This document shows, piece by piece, positions 1 to 10,082 of a stretch of DNA of 64,000 bases. Under the pieces are notes generated by a model. The model searched no databases. It worked only from the letters and a program-made list of their open reading frames with translations, and was not told the DNA's origin. The position numbers were made by a program, and so were the translations under genes. Numbering within the stretch: the first letter of the stretch is position 1; each line of letters opens with the position of its first letter. Source of the DNA: Rhodothermales bacterium (GTDB taxonomy: Bacteria; Bacteroidota; Rhodothermia; Rhodothermales; Bin80); assembly GCA_022822185.1 (NCBI GenBank), contig JAJECE010000061.1:1-64000 (forward strand). The letters run 5' to 3'.

Positions 1-2
1 GG

Positions 3-914
3 GTCGCCGCGGGAAGAATTCGGTTCACGGCAGGTCACGATGCCGGCAGTTTCTTTCGCTCCGGAGGGTGGGGTGGATTTGGGATCAGGGAACCGTCTCT
101 GGTGGTCTTTATGGAGTCACTTGAAGAGGGCAGGCTGCTGCCTCGGATGGCCTCGGCAATGTCTGTACCGGTTTGTGAACTGGGCCAACTTGGCAGACGA
201 GGGTTTTTAGACCGGGACATTAATGGGAGAACCCGTAGTGGAGAAGTTCGCGGTCCCCTGGATATTGAGGCACTGACCCCGTCACCGGAATATCCAGTGT
301 TATGGGGACACGACACATGGCGTGAGCGTCAGTTGATCGTGGCACCGGATTCGCAGGGGCGAAGCCGGGAAGGCTACCGGAAACAGGCCGCAGAACTCTG
401 GCGGAATGGCGCATCCCGGCTGCATTTTAATCGCGATTTTGGGCTTGCATCACAGGCACTGGCCGCGTGCCTGACCGAAAAACCGTGTATTGGCGGAACA
501 GCCTGGCCAAGTTTGATCACCAGAGAGCAGTGGGAGATCCCACTGGTTCTCTGGGCCAACACAACCATTGGGCTGATCTCTTTCTGGTGGGCAGGAACAC
601 GTCAGCAACTTGGACGCTCCCGATTAACGATCTCCCGACTTCCTGAACTCTTCTCTCTGGATGCCAGACAGTTTACCAAAGAACAACTTGATCAGTGCAG
701 GAAAATGTTTGACGACTTTCGAGGCAGAAATTTCCTGCCCGCCAATGAAGCCTACCGGGATGAGGTGCGCATGGCACTGGATCGGGCCGTATTGGTGGAT
801 CTTCTGGGGTTGGAGGGGCAGTTGCTGGATCATCTCACAATCCTGCGCGAACAGTGGTGCAATGAGCCCAGTGTGCATGGGGGAAAGACATTGAAGCCCG
901 AAGTTGACCGTTAA
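3..914 (+). CDS. C-terminal part of a large protein, possibly DNA-methyltransferase-like (5' end outside window)
   Basis: The reading frame is open from the first complete codon at position 3 to the TAA at 912-914, so this is the C-terminal part of a longer protein. A GTG at 102 and ATG at 111 are internal codons rather than convincing starts. The visible roughly 300 residues have no signal peptide or membrane segment. Segments such as ANTTIGLISFWW, a following TRQQLGRSRLTISRLPEL stretch, and a terminal EPSVHGGK resemble, from memory, the C-terminal region of very large proteins annotated as N6-adenine DNA methylases in accessory regions. No catalytic NPPY-type motif lies inside the window, so the function is not demonstrated. 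It sits immediately upstream of dxr, where an envelope-biogenesis gene would be more usual. Confidence 0.4.
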   Translation, partial: VAAGRIRFTAGHDAGSFFRSGGWGGFGIREPSLVVFMESLEEGRLLPRMASAMSVPVCELGQLGRRGFLDRDINGRTRSGEVRGPLDIEALTPSPEYPVLWGHDTWRERQLIVAPDSQGRSREGYRKQAAELWRNGASRLHFNRDFGLASQALAACLTEKPCIGGTAWPSLITREQWEIPLVLWANTTIGLISFWWAGTRQQLGRSRLTISRLPELFSLDARQFTKEQLDQCRKMFDDFRGRNFLPANEAYRDEVRMALDRAVLVDLLGLEGQLLDHLTILREQWCNEPSVHGGKTLKPEVDR

Positions 915-969
915 ACTCATAATCTGTATAAGTGGAACCATCTCTCAATTCTCGGATAAATACGTTCAG

Positions 970-2148
970 ATGAACAGAAAGCAGCAGGGGATCTGTCTGA
1001 TTGGATCCACCGGATCCATTGGTACGCAATGTCTGGACATTGTCCGCAGAAACCCGGAACGACTAAGTGTGGCCGCGCTCTGTGCAAACCGGAATGTAGA
1101 CCTGCTGGCCAGACAGGCACTGGAGTTTTTGCCGCATGCAGTTGCGATGGCCGATCCGTCCAGAGCGGAGGCACTTCAATGCGAACTGGACGGGACAGGA
1201 ATTCAGGTACTCGGCGGAAATCATGGCGTATGCGAATGTGCAGCGATGCCGGAGGCAGACATTGTTCTGGGGGCTGCCACAGGAGTTGCGGGACTGAAGC
1301 CCGTCCTGTCGGCACTCTCGGCGGGAAAAATCTTAGCGCTCGCCAACAAGGAAACACTCGTTGCTGCCGGGTCGCTTACTATGGAAACGGCCAGAAAACA
1401 TAATGCCAGGATCATTCCGGTAGATAGCGAGCATTCTGCCGTATTTCAATGTCTGGAAGAGGGGGGAGCCCGGAATGTGGAGAAAATTCTTCTGACTGCA
1501 TCCGGAGGCCCCTTCAGAAATATGGACCGCGCAGATTTTGAGCGGGTTACTCCAGCGCAGGCACTCCGGCATCCGAACTGGGACATGGGGCCGAAAGTAA
1601 CCATTGATTCGTCTACGATGATGAACAAGGGACTGGAGGTGATTGAAGCCTACTGGCTGTTTGGGGTGACCGAACAGCAGATAGAGGTCGTTGTACATCC
1701 GCAGTCCATTATCCATTCCATGGTCCTGTTCCGGGATGGGTCGGTAAAAGCACAACTCAGTCTGCCGGATATGCGGCTGCCGATTCAGTACGCACTCAGC
1801 TACCCGGACAGGTGGCCCTTCCCTGAAGGGCGTATTGACTGGACAAGTTCGCAGTCGCTGGACTTCCATCCACCCGACCTGAAAAGATTCCCATGCCTGC
1901 GTCTGGCCATGGAGGCATTGGCGGCGGGAGGGAATGCATCTGCGGTTCTGAATGCGGCCAATGAAGCGGCCGTGGATCTTTTTTTGAAAGAAAAACTCAG
2001 TTTCATGGAGATCCCCCATCGGATCGAAAAGGCGCTCAGTGCACTGTCTGGCCCCGTTTTGAACACATACGAGGAGGTGCTGGAGATTGATCATCGCACC
2101 CGAAGGCATGTATTAGAGGCAGTCAGACGGAACACCTGCACGCTGTGA
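970..2148 (+). CDS. dxr: 1-deoxy-D-xylulose 5-phosphate reductoisomerase
   Basis: Converts 1-deoxy-D-xylulose 5-phosphate to 2-C-methyl-D-erythritol 4-phosphate with NADPH, the first committed step of the MEP isoprenoid pathway; cytosolic. The start is the ATG at 970, which gives a 392-residue protein of normal length. An in-frame ATG at 904 would overlap the preceding gene and add 22 residues of unrelated sequence. The N-terminal nucleotide-binding loop reads GSTGSIGTQCLDI, the central domain carries ASGGPF and the substrate/metal-binding DSSTMMNKGLEVIEA segment, and LANKETLV is also present. It heads the dxr-rseP-bamA-skp-skp cluster, an arrangement common in Gram-negative bacteria. Confidence 0.97.
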   Translation: MNRKQQGICLIGSTGSIGTQCLDIVRRNPERLSVAALCANRNVDLLARQALEFLPHAVAMADPSRAEALQCELDGTGIQVLGGNHGVCECAAMPEADIVLGAATGVAGLKPVLSALSAGKILALANKETLVAAGSLTMETARKHNARIIPVDSEHSAVFQCLEEGGARNVEKILLTASGGPFRNMDRADFERVTPAQALRHPNWDMGPKVTIDSSTMMNKGLEVIEAYWLFGVTEQQIEVVVHPQSIIHSMVLFRDGSVKAQLSLPDMRLPIQYALSYPDRWPFPEGRIDWTSSQSLDFHPPDLKRFPCLRLAMEALAAGGNASAVLNAANEAAVDLFLKEKLSFMEIPHRIEKALSALSGPVLNTYEEVLEIDHRTRRHVLEAVRRNTCTL

Positions 2149-2174
2149 AGTATACCGTACCCAAACAAAAATAG

Positions 2175-3605
2175 TTGGTGCTTCCTGTGAGTATTCTCTG
2201 GATTCTTTTCACGTTTATTCCTGCCCTGATGATTCTCGTGTTTGTACACGAACTGGGGCATTTCTGGGCCGCACGCCTGTTCGGCATGCGAGTCGACCGC
2301 TTTTCGATCGGGTTTCCTCCGAATATCTTGAAGAAACGATTCGGGCAGACCGAGTATGTTCTTGGGCTGACCCCGCTTGGAGGGTATGTTAAAATTGCCG
2401 GTATGGTGGACGAGAGTCTGGATACCGATTTTAAGGATGAAGAGCCGCAACCTGATGAATTTCGGTCAAAGCCGCTCTGGCAGCGCATGATTGTCATCAG
2501 TGCCGGTGTGATCATGAACATGATTCTGGCCCTCGTCATCTTCTTTGCGCTTACCTGGGGATTTGGGGGCAGCCGTATTGCGCATACCGAAGACGGATCT
2601 ATGTTTGTTGCCGACAGTTCGGTGGCCGAGGTTGATATCGGGATGCAGACCGGGGACCGCCTGCTCACCATCGGGAACCACACCTATGTGCCGGGTGGAG
2701 ACCCGGTCCCTTTGAACTCGCTTCTGGCCGATGATCTCACATTTGAAGTGGAGAGGGAGGGTCAAATCCTGACCCTTCCTGCCCCGGAAAACCTGATGAC
2801 CCGAATCCAGGAGTTACCCGAAGGCGGTCTCTATGGACTGGGAATCTATACATGGCCTAGTACGCTTGGATCTACTGCCGAGGGAATGCCTGCGGATGCA
2901 GCAGGATTACAGGCAGGTGACCGAATTACCGCCGTGAACGGCACCCCCGTAAAGTACTGGCTGGAACTGGTCGATCATATTGGAAGATCCAACGGCGATT
3001 CGCTTCTGGTGACCTGGGAGCGCATGGAGGAGCAGGGTACGGCCCTGCATGAGGCCATCGTGGTACCCGTCATGAATCCGAAATGTGATTATGTAATCGG
3101 GATTGGATTTCCGCAGACACAGATCCGTTATGGCCCGGTCAGATCTGCGGAGATCGGACTGTTCGATACCTGGGACAACACCAAGACCATCGTCATCAGT
3201 CTATGGCGGATCGTCGCAGGCAAGGAGAGTGTGCGGGATAATCTGGGCGGACCGGTGATGGTTGCGAATGTGATTGGAGATGCGGCAAGTAGCGGAATAC
3301 GTCCATTTTGGTATATCGTGGCTGTGCTGTCCATTACGCTGGCAATCGTAAATATTCTGCCCATCCCGGTGTTGGATGGCGGACATTTAATGTTCCTCTT
3401 CTATGAATTGATTGTGCGCAGGGAGCCCCCGCTGAAGGTACGAATCTTTTTGCAGCAGGCCGGAATGATTCTACTGCTGGTCTTGATGGCGTTCCTGATT
3501 ACGAATGATGTGATCCGTGCGATCACCAATTCCGATGAAGAGGAAGTCCGTGATGTGGAGCCTGTGGTCTGCCAGATGGATGAAACTGAAGCCGAAGCGG
3601 AGTAA
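2175..3605 (+). CDS. rseP: RIP metalloprotease RseP (site-2 protease)
   Basis: Intramembrane zinc metalloprotease that cleaves membrane-anchored anti-sigma factors or signal-peptide remnants. The HExxH zinc site (VHELGH) lies in the first transmembrane helix about residues 24-29, and the second catalytic motif LDGGH lies near residue 400 inside NILPIPVLDGGH. Between them are two PDZ-like segments (around residues 115-190 and 205-290, the second containing AAGLQAGDRI). At least three hydrophobic helices are visible, two of them near the C-terminus. No ATG fits: TTG 2175, GTG 2178 and GTG 2187 are all possible starts, and no Shine-Dalgarno sequence decides between them. It follows dxr by 26 bp and precedes bamA. 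Confidence 0.95.
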   Translation: MVLPVSILWILFTFIPALMILVFVHELGHFWAARLFGMRVDRFSIGFPPNILKKRFGQTEYVLGLTPLGGYVKIAGMVDESLDTDFKDEEPQPDEFRSKPLWQRMIVISAGVIMNMILALVIFFALTWGFGGSRIAHTEDGSMFVADSSVAEVDIGMQTGDRLLTIGNHTYVPGGDPVPLNSLLADDLTFEVEREGQILTLPAPENLMTRIQELPEGGLYGLGIYTWPSTLGSTAEGMPADAAGLQAGDRITAVNGTPVKYWLELVDHIGRSNGDSLLVTWERMEEQGTALHEAIVVPVMNPKCDYVIGIGFPQTQIRYGPVRSAEIGLFDTWDNTKTIVISLWRIVAGKESVRDNLGGPVMVANVIGDAASSGIRPFWYIVAVLSITLAIVNILPIPVLDGGHLMFLFYELIVRREPPLKVRIFLQQAGMILLLVLMAFLITNDVIRAITNSDEEEVRDVEPVVCQMDETEAEAE

Positions 3606-3741
3606 TAGATCCCCCAATGAATTTGTACTAACGGGCGGGTTCTTTTCGTTTGTACACGGATGCAGAAACAAGTTCTCCATTAAAGGAGTTCTATGGGTCT
3701 GCGCTACAATACTCTCATCTCCATTCTGATTGAAAACCGTG

Positions 3742-6246
3742 ATGCGCATCATATTTCCGCTATTTATTACATTGGTCGGCGCGAATGCCGTAATGGCTCA
3801 GGGGCTTTCTGGAAGCACGCTGGCCAGCAGCCGTTCTTATGCCCCCGAAGAACTTGAGATTATGGGAATCTCGGTCGCGGGGGTGGAGACGGAGACGATG
3901 CAGAGTTTCGCAATCCGCAGCAGTGGACTGGCCGTTGGACAGACTCTGGTCCTGCCGGGAGATCCTGCGATTTCGGAGGCGATACGGAATATCTATCGCC
4001 TGCGCGTGTTCTCGGATGTCAAGATTGTGGAGGAGCGCAGAGTGGACAGCGGGGTATTTCTGGTGATTCATCTCACCGAAGAGCCGCAGTTGGCGGAATT
4101 CACGTTTTCAGGAATCAAAAAGAGGGATCGGCGCAAACTGGAGGACAAGGTGACGCTGTTCAAGGGCACCCGTGTTCGTCCGACAGACCTGGAACGCTCC
4201 AAGCAGGTGATCAAAGACCACTTTGCCGAGAAGGGATATCTTCTGGCGGAGGTGGAGGTGACCCGGACCCCCGGACCCGAAAATACGGTCAACCTTGACT
4301 TTGCCATTGATCGGGGCGAGAAGGTTCGGATCCGGGAGGTGATAGTATCAGGGAACGAAAATATCAGCGGTCGTTCTGTTCGCCGGAAGATGAAAAAAAC
4401 CAAACCCCGGCGCCCGCTCCTCTTCTGGCGCAAGGCCCGCTTTGACCGCATGCAGTATGAAGAGGATAAGGTGAATGTGATCAATCACTTTAACTCGAAG
4501 GGATATTACGATGCGCGTGTGCTGAAAGACTCCGTATGGCTGGATATCTCGGGCGAGAAGCCGGGGATGATTGTATCCATGGAACTGCATGAAGGGCCGC
4601 AGTACCATGTCCGAAATATTGAATGGGAAGGCAATACGATCTATCCAGATGAAGTCCTGTCCTCTGCACTAGGGGTGGAGGCCGGAGATGTGTACAACTC
4701 GGAACGGATCGAGCAAAACCTTCACGGGAACCAGTCCAGCAGTGACGTATCAAGCCTGTACATGAACCGGGGACACATGCTCTTTCGTGTACAGCCGGAG
4801 GTTCGGGTTCTGGAAGGCGATTCGCTGGACCTGTACTATGATCTCTATGAGGGGGATATTTTCAGTTTCGGGGAGATCACCATCGCCGGCAATGATAAGA
4901 CCAAGGAGCATGTGGTGCGCCGGGAGTTGTATACCATCCCCGGACAGACCTTCAGCCGGGAATTGATTCAGGAGACGATCCGCAGGCTGTCCCAGTTGAA
5001 GTACTTTGATCAGGAAAAATTGGGAGCAGGCCCCTCCATTGATCTGGATCAGGAAGAAAAAGAAGTAAACCTGGCCTATAACCTTGAGGAGATCGGCAGT
5101 GATCAGCTGGAGTTGAGCGGTACTTACGGCCGGTGGGGGGTGATTCTGATGCTGCGCTTTGCGTTCAACAATTTCAGTGCGCAGGATTTCTTTAAGGGGA
5201 GTGCCTGGCGGCCGCTGCCGTCGGGAGACGGCCAGCAGCTCTCGGTCAGCCTCCAGACCAGCGGGCGGCAGTATCAGAGTTATTCTCTGGGCTTTACCGA
5301 GCCCTGGCTGCGCGGCCGGCCGACACCGGTGGGCTTCCAGGTGTCGCATTCAAGATTTAGCGGGCTGGGATTCTATGGCTACAGCAGTATCTACGATGAT
5401 GATGACACACGTCAAAGCGATCTCGGATTTGCGAACACCTCTGTCCGCGTCTTTTATGAGCAGCGGCTGCGGTGGCCGGATGATAAATTCAGCACCAGTA
5501 CCTCACTGGGCTATCAGTTCTATTCCAACCGGAACTATACCTCGGCGCTTCCGATTGGACGGAGTCAGCAGGTGACCGTACGTCAGGCGTTATCACGCAG
5601 TTCGGTGGACCATCCGATTTTCCCGACTGCAGGCTCAACATTTCTGCTGTCAGGGGAGCTGGCATTGCCGGTATCGGACTTTATCCAGTACCATAAATGG
5701 AAGCTCAGCACCTCCTGGAACGTGCCGATTCTGCGTAAGCTGACCACAAGCTTCTCTGCCGACTTTGGCTATATCGGCTCACTCACCGGCGGGGATGTTC
5801 TCTTTGAGCGCTATGTGGTTGGCGGATCCCCCTTTGATCATCAGGGATACCGGAATAATTTTGGAAAAGACATTATCTATATGCGGGGATATCCCGCCCG
5901 GGTGCTTGGCCCGCGTCGAGGAAATGAAGCCGTGGGAGGTCGTGTGCTGAACAAGTTTGCGTCGGAATTGCGGCTGCTTGCCGTTCAGACCCCGCAACTC
6001 ACCGCTGCGCCGTATCTTTTCATGGATGCGGCCAATACCTGGGATACATTTGAGACGTATAACCCGGGGCAGCTGTATCGTTCGGCCGGGGTAGGTGCGC
6101 GCTTATTCCTGCCAATCCTGGGTATGCTGGAAATTGCCTATGGGTATAACTTTGATGAGTTTGCTCCCATTTCCGGTCAGCGTTCGAATCATGACGGTTC
6201 ACGGAAGTGGTTCTTCCAGTTTACGCTTGGCCAGGGATTTAACTAG
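3742..6246 (+). CDS. bamA: outer membrane protein assembly factor BamA
   Basis: Essential Omp85-family protein that inserts beta-barrel proteins into the outer membrane. The ATG at 3742 is preferred over a TTG at 3730 because it places a clean signal peptide at the N-terminus (MRIIFPLF..., probable cleavage after VMAQ). Residues about 40-420 contain repeated POTRA-type units with recurring G-N-x-x-x-S/T/P and KGYLLAEV- or KGYYDARV-like segments. The rest (about 430-834) is a 16-strand-type barrel ending in a phenylalanine-rich strand (FFQFTLGQGF). The 834-residue length is normal. The two skp-like chaperone genes immediately downstream support the call. Confidence 0.96.
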   Translation: MRIIFPLFITLVGANAVMAQGLSGSTLASSRSYAPEELEIMGISVAGVETETMQSFAIRSSGLAVGQTLVLPGDPAISEAIRNIYRLRVFSDVKIVEERRVDSGVFLVIHLTEEPQLAEFTFSGIKKRDRRKLEDKVTLFKGTRVRPTDLERSKQVIKDHFAEKGYLLAEVEVTRTPGPENTVNLDFAIDRGEKVRIREVIVSGNENISGRSVRRKMKKTKPRRPLLFWRKARFDRMQYEEDKVNVINHFNSKGYYDARVLKDSVWLDISGEKPGMIVSMELHEGPQYHVRNIEWEGNTIYPDEVLSSALGVEAGDVYNSERIEQNLHGNQSSSDVSSLYMNRGHMLFRVQPEVRVLEGDSLDLYYDLYEGDIFSFGEITIAGNDKTKEHVVRRELYTIPGQTFSRELIQETIRRLSQLKYFDQEKLGAGPSIDLDQEEKEVNLAYNLEEIGSDQLELSGTYGRWGVILMLRFAFNNFSAQDFFKGSAWRPLPSGDGQQLSVSLQTSGRQYQSYSLGFTEPWLRGRPTPVGFQVSHSRFSGLGFYGYSSIYDDDDTRQSDLGFANTSVRVFYEQRLRWPDDKFSTSTSLGYQFYSNRNYTSALPIGRSQQVTVRQALSRSSVDHPIFPTAGSTFLLSGELALPVSDFIQYHKWKLSTSWNVPILRKLTTSFSADFGYIGSLTGGDVLFERYVVGGSPFDHQGYRNNFGKDIIYMRGYPARVLGPRRGNEAVGGRVLNKFASELRLLAVQTPQLTAAPYLFMDAANTWDTFETYNPGQLYRSAGVGARLFLPILGMLEIAYGYNFDEFAPISGQRSNHDGSRKWFFQFTLGQGFN

Positions 6247-6270
6247 ATCTTCGGACAAATTTTTGCACGT

Positions 6271-6810
6271 ATGAGAACGTTTTTCATTTTCGGGATGCTT
6301 TTTGTGTGGACTGCTCTGGCGGCGGCTGCACAGCACAAGATTGCTTATGTGGATTCGGATTTGATTTATGAAAATTACCCGGAGTTCTCCACGGCGCAGC
6401 AGTCTCTAGACCGGGTCGCCGAGCAGTGGGAACAGGAACTCTCGGAGCGGCAGGATCGCTTAGACGAGATGTTTGAGGAGTATCAGGCCCGAGAACTGTT
6501 GTATACGGCCGAATCACGGCAGCAGAAACAAAACGAAATCATTGCCGCCGAAGAAGAGCTTGAACGCATGCGGCGGCAGTATTTTGGGCCGGAAGGCCAG
6601 TTATTTGAGCAGCAGCAGCAGATTCTGCGTCCGATCCAGGAAAAAGTTCTGATCGCGATTGAGGAGGTGGCCGAGGCGGAGGGCTACGATTATGTATTTG
6701 ACCGGGGGGGCGATTTTGTTTTTTTGTACACCAATGAAAGGCTCGACATTACAGACCTCGTTCTTGAGGAGTTGGGCATTGACATTACCCGCACCACTTT
6801 GGGGCGGTAA
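6271..6810 (+). CDS. OmpH/Skp family periplasmic chaperone (first copy)
   Basis: Periplasmic chaperone that holds unfolded outer-membrane proteins on their way to BamA. The 179-residue protein has an N-terminal signal peptide (cleavage near AAAAQ), the family opening KIAYVDSDLIYENYPEF, a long charged coiled coil (about residues 45-120, rich in E, Q and R), and a C-terminal EGYDYVFDRGGDF segment typical of the family. It starts 24 bp after bamA, consistent with co-expression, and is followed 27 bp later by a second homologue. Confidence 0.9.
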   Translation: MRTFFIFGMLFVWTALAAAAQHKIAYVDSDLIYENYPEFSTAQQSLDRVAEQWEQELSERQDRLDEMFEEYQARELLYTAESRQQKQNEIIAAEEELERMRRQYFGPEGQLFEQQQQILRPIQEKVLIAIEEVAEAEGYDYVFDRGGDFVFLYTNERLDITDLVLEELGIDITRTTLGR

Positions 6811-6837
6811 GCTTCACACTTTAACTTCATTAATTCT

Positions 6838-7425
6838 ATGCGACTCTTTTCGCTTCAACACAGTGCAGGATTTTTTCTCGCTGTTTTCTTTTTCGGCTTT
6901 GCAACCGCTTTGCAGGCACAACAGCTTCCGGCGCTGCGGATTGGCTATACGGATCACGAAGTATTGATCTCCAATATGCCCCAGACTCGTACGATCCAGG
7001 AGGAATTACAGGCGGAACTCGAAAGCGGGCAGCGGATTCTGCAAAGTATGCAGGAGGATCTCGCCGGCAAGGTGGATCGTTATCAAAAGCAGCAGGCGCT
7101 CTTATCGGAGGAGCGCAGGCAGGAGCGTCAGCAGGAACTGATTGGTCTGGAAGAGGAACTGCGTAACAAGGCCGGCGAATTAGAACAGGATCTGGTGCAG
7201 CGTGAACTGGATCTCATGGGGCCGATCTATCAGCAGGTCGATACCGCAATTCAGACGATTGCGGCAGAAAAAGACCTTGACCTTGTACTTCGCACCCAGG
7301 CAGGCCCGGCACAGCCGATCCTGCTCTATGCAAACGAGGACCGGATCGTAGATATCACGCTTGAGGTTGCCCGGGAACTGGGGATTGATGTGGATGCGGC
7401 GATGCAGTCTGCCGGCAGCCAGTAA
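6838..7425 (+). CDS. OmpH/Skp family periplasmic chaperone (second copy)
   Basis: Second Skp-like protein, 195 residues, with a signal peptide (hydrophobic [14 protein letters not shown], cleavage near LQAQQ), the opening [17 protein letters not shown], a long coiled coil rich in Q, E and R (about residues 60-130), and a C-terminal [12 protein letters not shown] segment. It differs clearly in sequence from the copy at 6271, so it is an old tandem duplication rather than a recent one. Tandem skp genes after bamA are common in Bacteroidota-type genomes. Confidence 0.88.
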   Translation: MRLFSLQHSAGFFLAVFFFGFATALQAQQLPALRIGYTDHEVLISNMPQTRTIQEELQAELESGQRILQSMQEDLAGKVDRYQKQQALLSEERRQERQQELIGLEEELRNKAGELEQDLVQRELDLMGPIYQQVDTAIQTIAAEKDLDLVLRTQAGPAQPILLYANEDRIVDITLEVARELGIDVDAAMQSAGSQ

Positions 7426-7469
7426 GATCTCTGTTCATATCGCCTTCAACGAAATCAACCATTACTTTC

Positions 7470-8276
7470 ATGGAAGGCGTTAGGCGGGTTACGACCCAGA
7501 CGTTCCGCCAGATGAAGGCCGCCGGCAGCCCGATTGCTGTGCTGACCGCGTACGATTATACGATGGCGCGTATACTGGACGGTGCCGGCGTGGATGCACT
7601 TCTGGTTGGCGACTCTGCGTCCAATGTCGTGGCCGGCCACGAGACGACCCTTCCTATCACACTGGAGCATATGATCTATCATGCGCAGTGTGTCGTTCGC
7701 GCGGTAAAGCGGGCGCTTGTCATTGTGGATCTGCCATTTGGCACCTATCAGGGCAACAGTAAGGAAGCATTGATCTCCTCTATTCGTGTAATGAAGGAAG
7801 CCGGTGCCCATGCAGTCAAGATTGAAGGGGGTGTGGCTGTTGTCTCAGCCATTGAGCGCATCCTTGAGGCGGGAATCCCGGTTATGGGGCATCTGGGGTT
7901 AACCCCGCAGAGTATTTATCGTTTTGGGACGTACAAGGTGCGTGCCCAGGATCCTGTAGAAGCTGATCAACTCCAGGAGGATGCATTTGCACTTGAAAAA
8001 GCCGGATGCTTTGCGATTGTGCTGGAGAAGATTCCTGCAAAACTTGCTGAGAAAATTTCCGCATCACTGCGGATCCCGACGATTGGGATCGGGGCGGGAA
8101 ATGCGTGTGATGGCCAGGTGCTGGTGACACATGATGCATTGGGATTGAACAATGATTTTCATCCACGGTTTGTCCGGCATTATGTGAATCTGACCGAGTC
8201 TATTTCGGAGGCTGTCCGGGGATATGTGGCGGATGTGCGCAGCCGCTCTTTTCCGTCATCGGAGGAAAGTTATTAA
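7470..8276 (+). CDS. panB: 3-methyl-2-oxobutanoate hydroxymethyltransferase
   Basis: Transfers a hydroxymethyl group from 5,10-methylene-tetrahydrofolate to alpha-ketoisovalerate, giving ketopantoate for pantothenate and coenzyme A synthesis; cytosolic TIM-barrel enzyme. Recognisable family segments are [18 protein letters not shown], the metal-binding [45 protein letters not shown] and PTIGIGAG. The length of 268 residues is normal. It starts 44 bp after the second skp gene and is followed by surE on the same strand. No panC or panD is in this window. Confidence 0.96.
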   Translation: MEGVRRVTTQTFRQMKAAGSPIAVLTAYDYTMARILDGAGVDALLVGDSASNVVAGHETTLPITLEHMIYHAQCVVRAVKRALVIVDLPFGTYQGNSKEALISSIRVMKEAGAHAVKIEGGVAVVSAIERILEAGIPVMGHLGLTPQSIYRFGTYKVRAQDPVEADQLQEDAFALEKAGCFAIVLEKIPAKLAEKISASLRIPTIGIGAGNACDGQVLVTHDALGLNNDFHPRFVRHYVNLTESISEAVRGYVADVRSRSFPSSEESY

Positions 8277-8311
8277 TTTATTTCGCCGTATCAAGTACGA
8301 AACAAACGAAC

Positions 8312-9112
8312 ATGATTAGTTCTCGCCGCCGCCCGCTCATTCTGGTCACGAATGACGATGGGATTCATGCACCCGGTATCCGCGCTTTAACGAAAGCGAT
8401 GGACGAGGTGGGGGATGTGGTGGTTGTGGCCCCCGTGGATGATCAGACTGCGGTGGGGCATTCCATTACCCTGGATGAGCCTCTTCGGGTGGAGGCCCAT
8501 AATTTTGGGGGTGACCTGAGTCATGTACGGGCATTAGGAATTACGGGAACGCCCTGTGACTGTATGAAACTGGCATTGCACGAGTTACTGCACCGTAAGC
8601 CGGACTTAGCCGTCAGCGGAATCAACCGGGGGTCCAACATTGCGATTAACGTGATCTATTCGGGCACGATCAGTGCTGCAACGGAGTCATCTGTGAACGG
8701 GATTGACTCCATTGCCTTCAGCCTTGATTCAAAGGATTCCGATGCGGATTACTCCCCCGCCGGCAGTTATGCCAAGGTGATTGCCCAGAAAGTGCTCCGA
8801 AGCCAGCTCCCCCGGGGCGTGGTTCTCAGTGCAAACATCCCTAATCTTCCACATCATGAGATCCGAGGGATCCGGGTTGCCCGTCAGGCCCGCTCAAGAT
8901 GGGAGGAGGGATTTGTCGGGCGTACGGATCCATCCAACCGGTCTTATTACTGGTATCGCGGTATGATGAATGTATTGGACAAGGGAGATGACACCGATAC
9001 CGGGGCACTGGAGGATGGGTATGTATCGGTGACACCGCTCCAGTACGACCGCACGGCCCACGGATGCATCAATGTACTCAAGACTTGGCGCTGGTCTGAG
9101 CAGTTGGACTAA
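8312..9112 (+). CDS. surE: 5'/3'-nucleotidase SurE
   Basis: Metal-dependent nucleoside monophosphate phosphatase linked to stationary-phase survival and protein-repair operons. The family signature is seen at the N-terminus as ILVTNDDGIHAPGI (metal-binding NDD at residues 14-16), with VVVAPVDDQTAVGHSIT, GTPCDCMKLAL and the SGINRGSNIAINVIYSGT segment that completes the active site. Its 266 residues are typical. It ends 1 bp before the stop of the convergent dehydratase gene, so there is no room for a separate terminator. Confidence 0.95.
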   Translation: MISSRRRPLILVTNDDGIHAPGIRALTKAMDEVGDVVVVAPVDDQTAVGHSITLDEPLRVEAHNFGGDLSHVRALGITGTPCDCMKLALHELLHRKPDLAVSGINRGSNIAINVIYSGTISAATESSVNGIDSIAFSLDSKDSDADYSPAGSYAKVIAQKVLRSQLPRGVVLSANIPNLPHHEIRGIRVARQARSRWEEGFVGRTDPSNRSYYWYRGMMNVLDKGDDTDTGALEDGYVSVTPLQYDRTAHGCINVLKTWRWSEQLD

Positions 9113-9113
9113 A

Positions 9114-10082
9114 TCAGATCCCCCTGAAATAGCCGCACATCTGATCAAGGGCTACATTCCCGCCGCTCAGAATCACCCCCACCTTCCTCCCTTCCGCCTT
9201 CACGGCGCGGCTCAGCAGTGCGGCCATCCCCAGGGCTCCCGTTGGTTCCACAACGATTTTCATCCGTTCCCACAGCAGCTGCATTGCAGACAGGATCGCC
9301 TTATCGGATACAGTGACGATATCGTGTGCGAGGTCACGGATAATCTGAAAGGGCAGGTGACCGAGTGAGGGGGTGCGGGCACCATCTGCGATGGTATCCG
9401 GATTATGTACCGTATGCAGTGTGCCACTCTTAAAACTGCGCACGGCATCATTGGCGGCTTCGGGTTCAACTCCAATCACCTGGATGGTATGGTGTCCAGA
9501 TCCTTGGACAGCAAGAGCTGCCCCCGACAATAGCCCGCCGCCGCCACAGGGGACCAGAAGTATTTCCAGATCTGAACAATCCTGCAGCAGTTCCCGCGCT
9601 GCGGTTGCCTGGCCCGCGATAATATGCGGGTGATCATACGGGGAAATAACAGGGAGGCCCTGTTCCGCGGCCAACTTTTCAGCCAGTACTTCGCGGCTCA
9701 CTTCGTTACGGTCATAGAGAATGATCTCGGCCCCATATTCAGCGGTAGCGGCTCGTTTTACACACGGAGCATCACGGGGCATGATAATTGTGGGCTGGAT
9801 CCCTAAATGTGCTCCGGCAAGTGCAACGGCCTGGGCATGGTTACCGGAGGAAAACGTAAGGATTTTCCTGTTGGATGCGGGGAGTTGGCTTAAGGTATTG
9901 TAGGCACCCCGGAATTTAAAACTTCCTGATCGCTGAAAATTCTCACACTTAAAATACACGCATGCGCCAAGATGTGCGTCTACGGTTTTGGAGGTGAGCA
10001 CGGGGGTTTTATGGGCAACTCCCTGAAGCCGTTCGGCGGCCGAACGGATCTCGTCAAACCCTATCTGATAGGGTACCGTCAC
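9114..10082 (-). CDS. threonine/serine dehydratase, PLP fold type II
   Basis: PLP-dependent beta-eliminating enzyme that probably deaminates threonine or serine to the 2-oxo acid; serine racemase activity is also possible in this group. The PLP lysine is K56 in SGSFKFRGAYN, the substrate loop is SSGNHAQAVALA, and the phosphate-binding glycine loop is CGGGGLLSG. At 322 residues it lacks the C-terminal ACT-like regulatory domain of biosynthetic IlvA, which points to a catabolic or racemase-type enzyme. The GTG start at 10082 overlaps the TGA of the DUF4342 gene (GTGA), so the two are translationally coupled. Confidence 0.9.
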   Translation of the reverse strand: MTVPYQIGFDEIRSAAERLQGVAHKTPVLTSKTVDAHLGACVYFKCENFQRSGSFKFRGAYNTLSQLPASNRKILTFSSGNHAQAVALAGAHLGIQPTIIMPRDAPCVKRAATAEYGAEIILYDRNEVSREVLAEKLAAEQGLPVISPYDHPHIIAGQATAARELLQDCSDLEILLVPCGGGGLLSGAALAVQGSGHHTIQVIGVEPEAANDAVRSFKSGTLHTVHNPDTIADGARTPSLGHLPFQIIRDLAHDIVTVSDKAILSAMQLLWERMKIVVEPTGALGMAALLSRAVKAEGRKVGVILSGGNVALDQMCGYFRGI

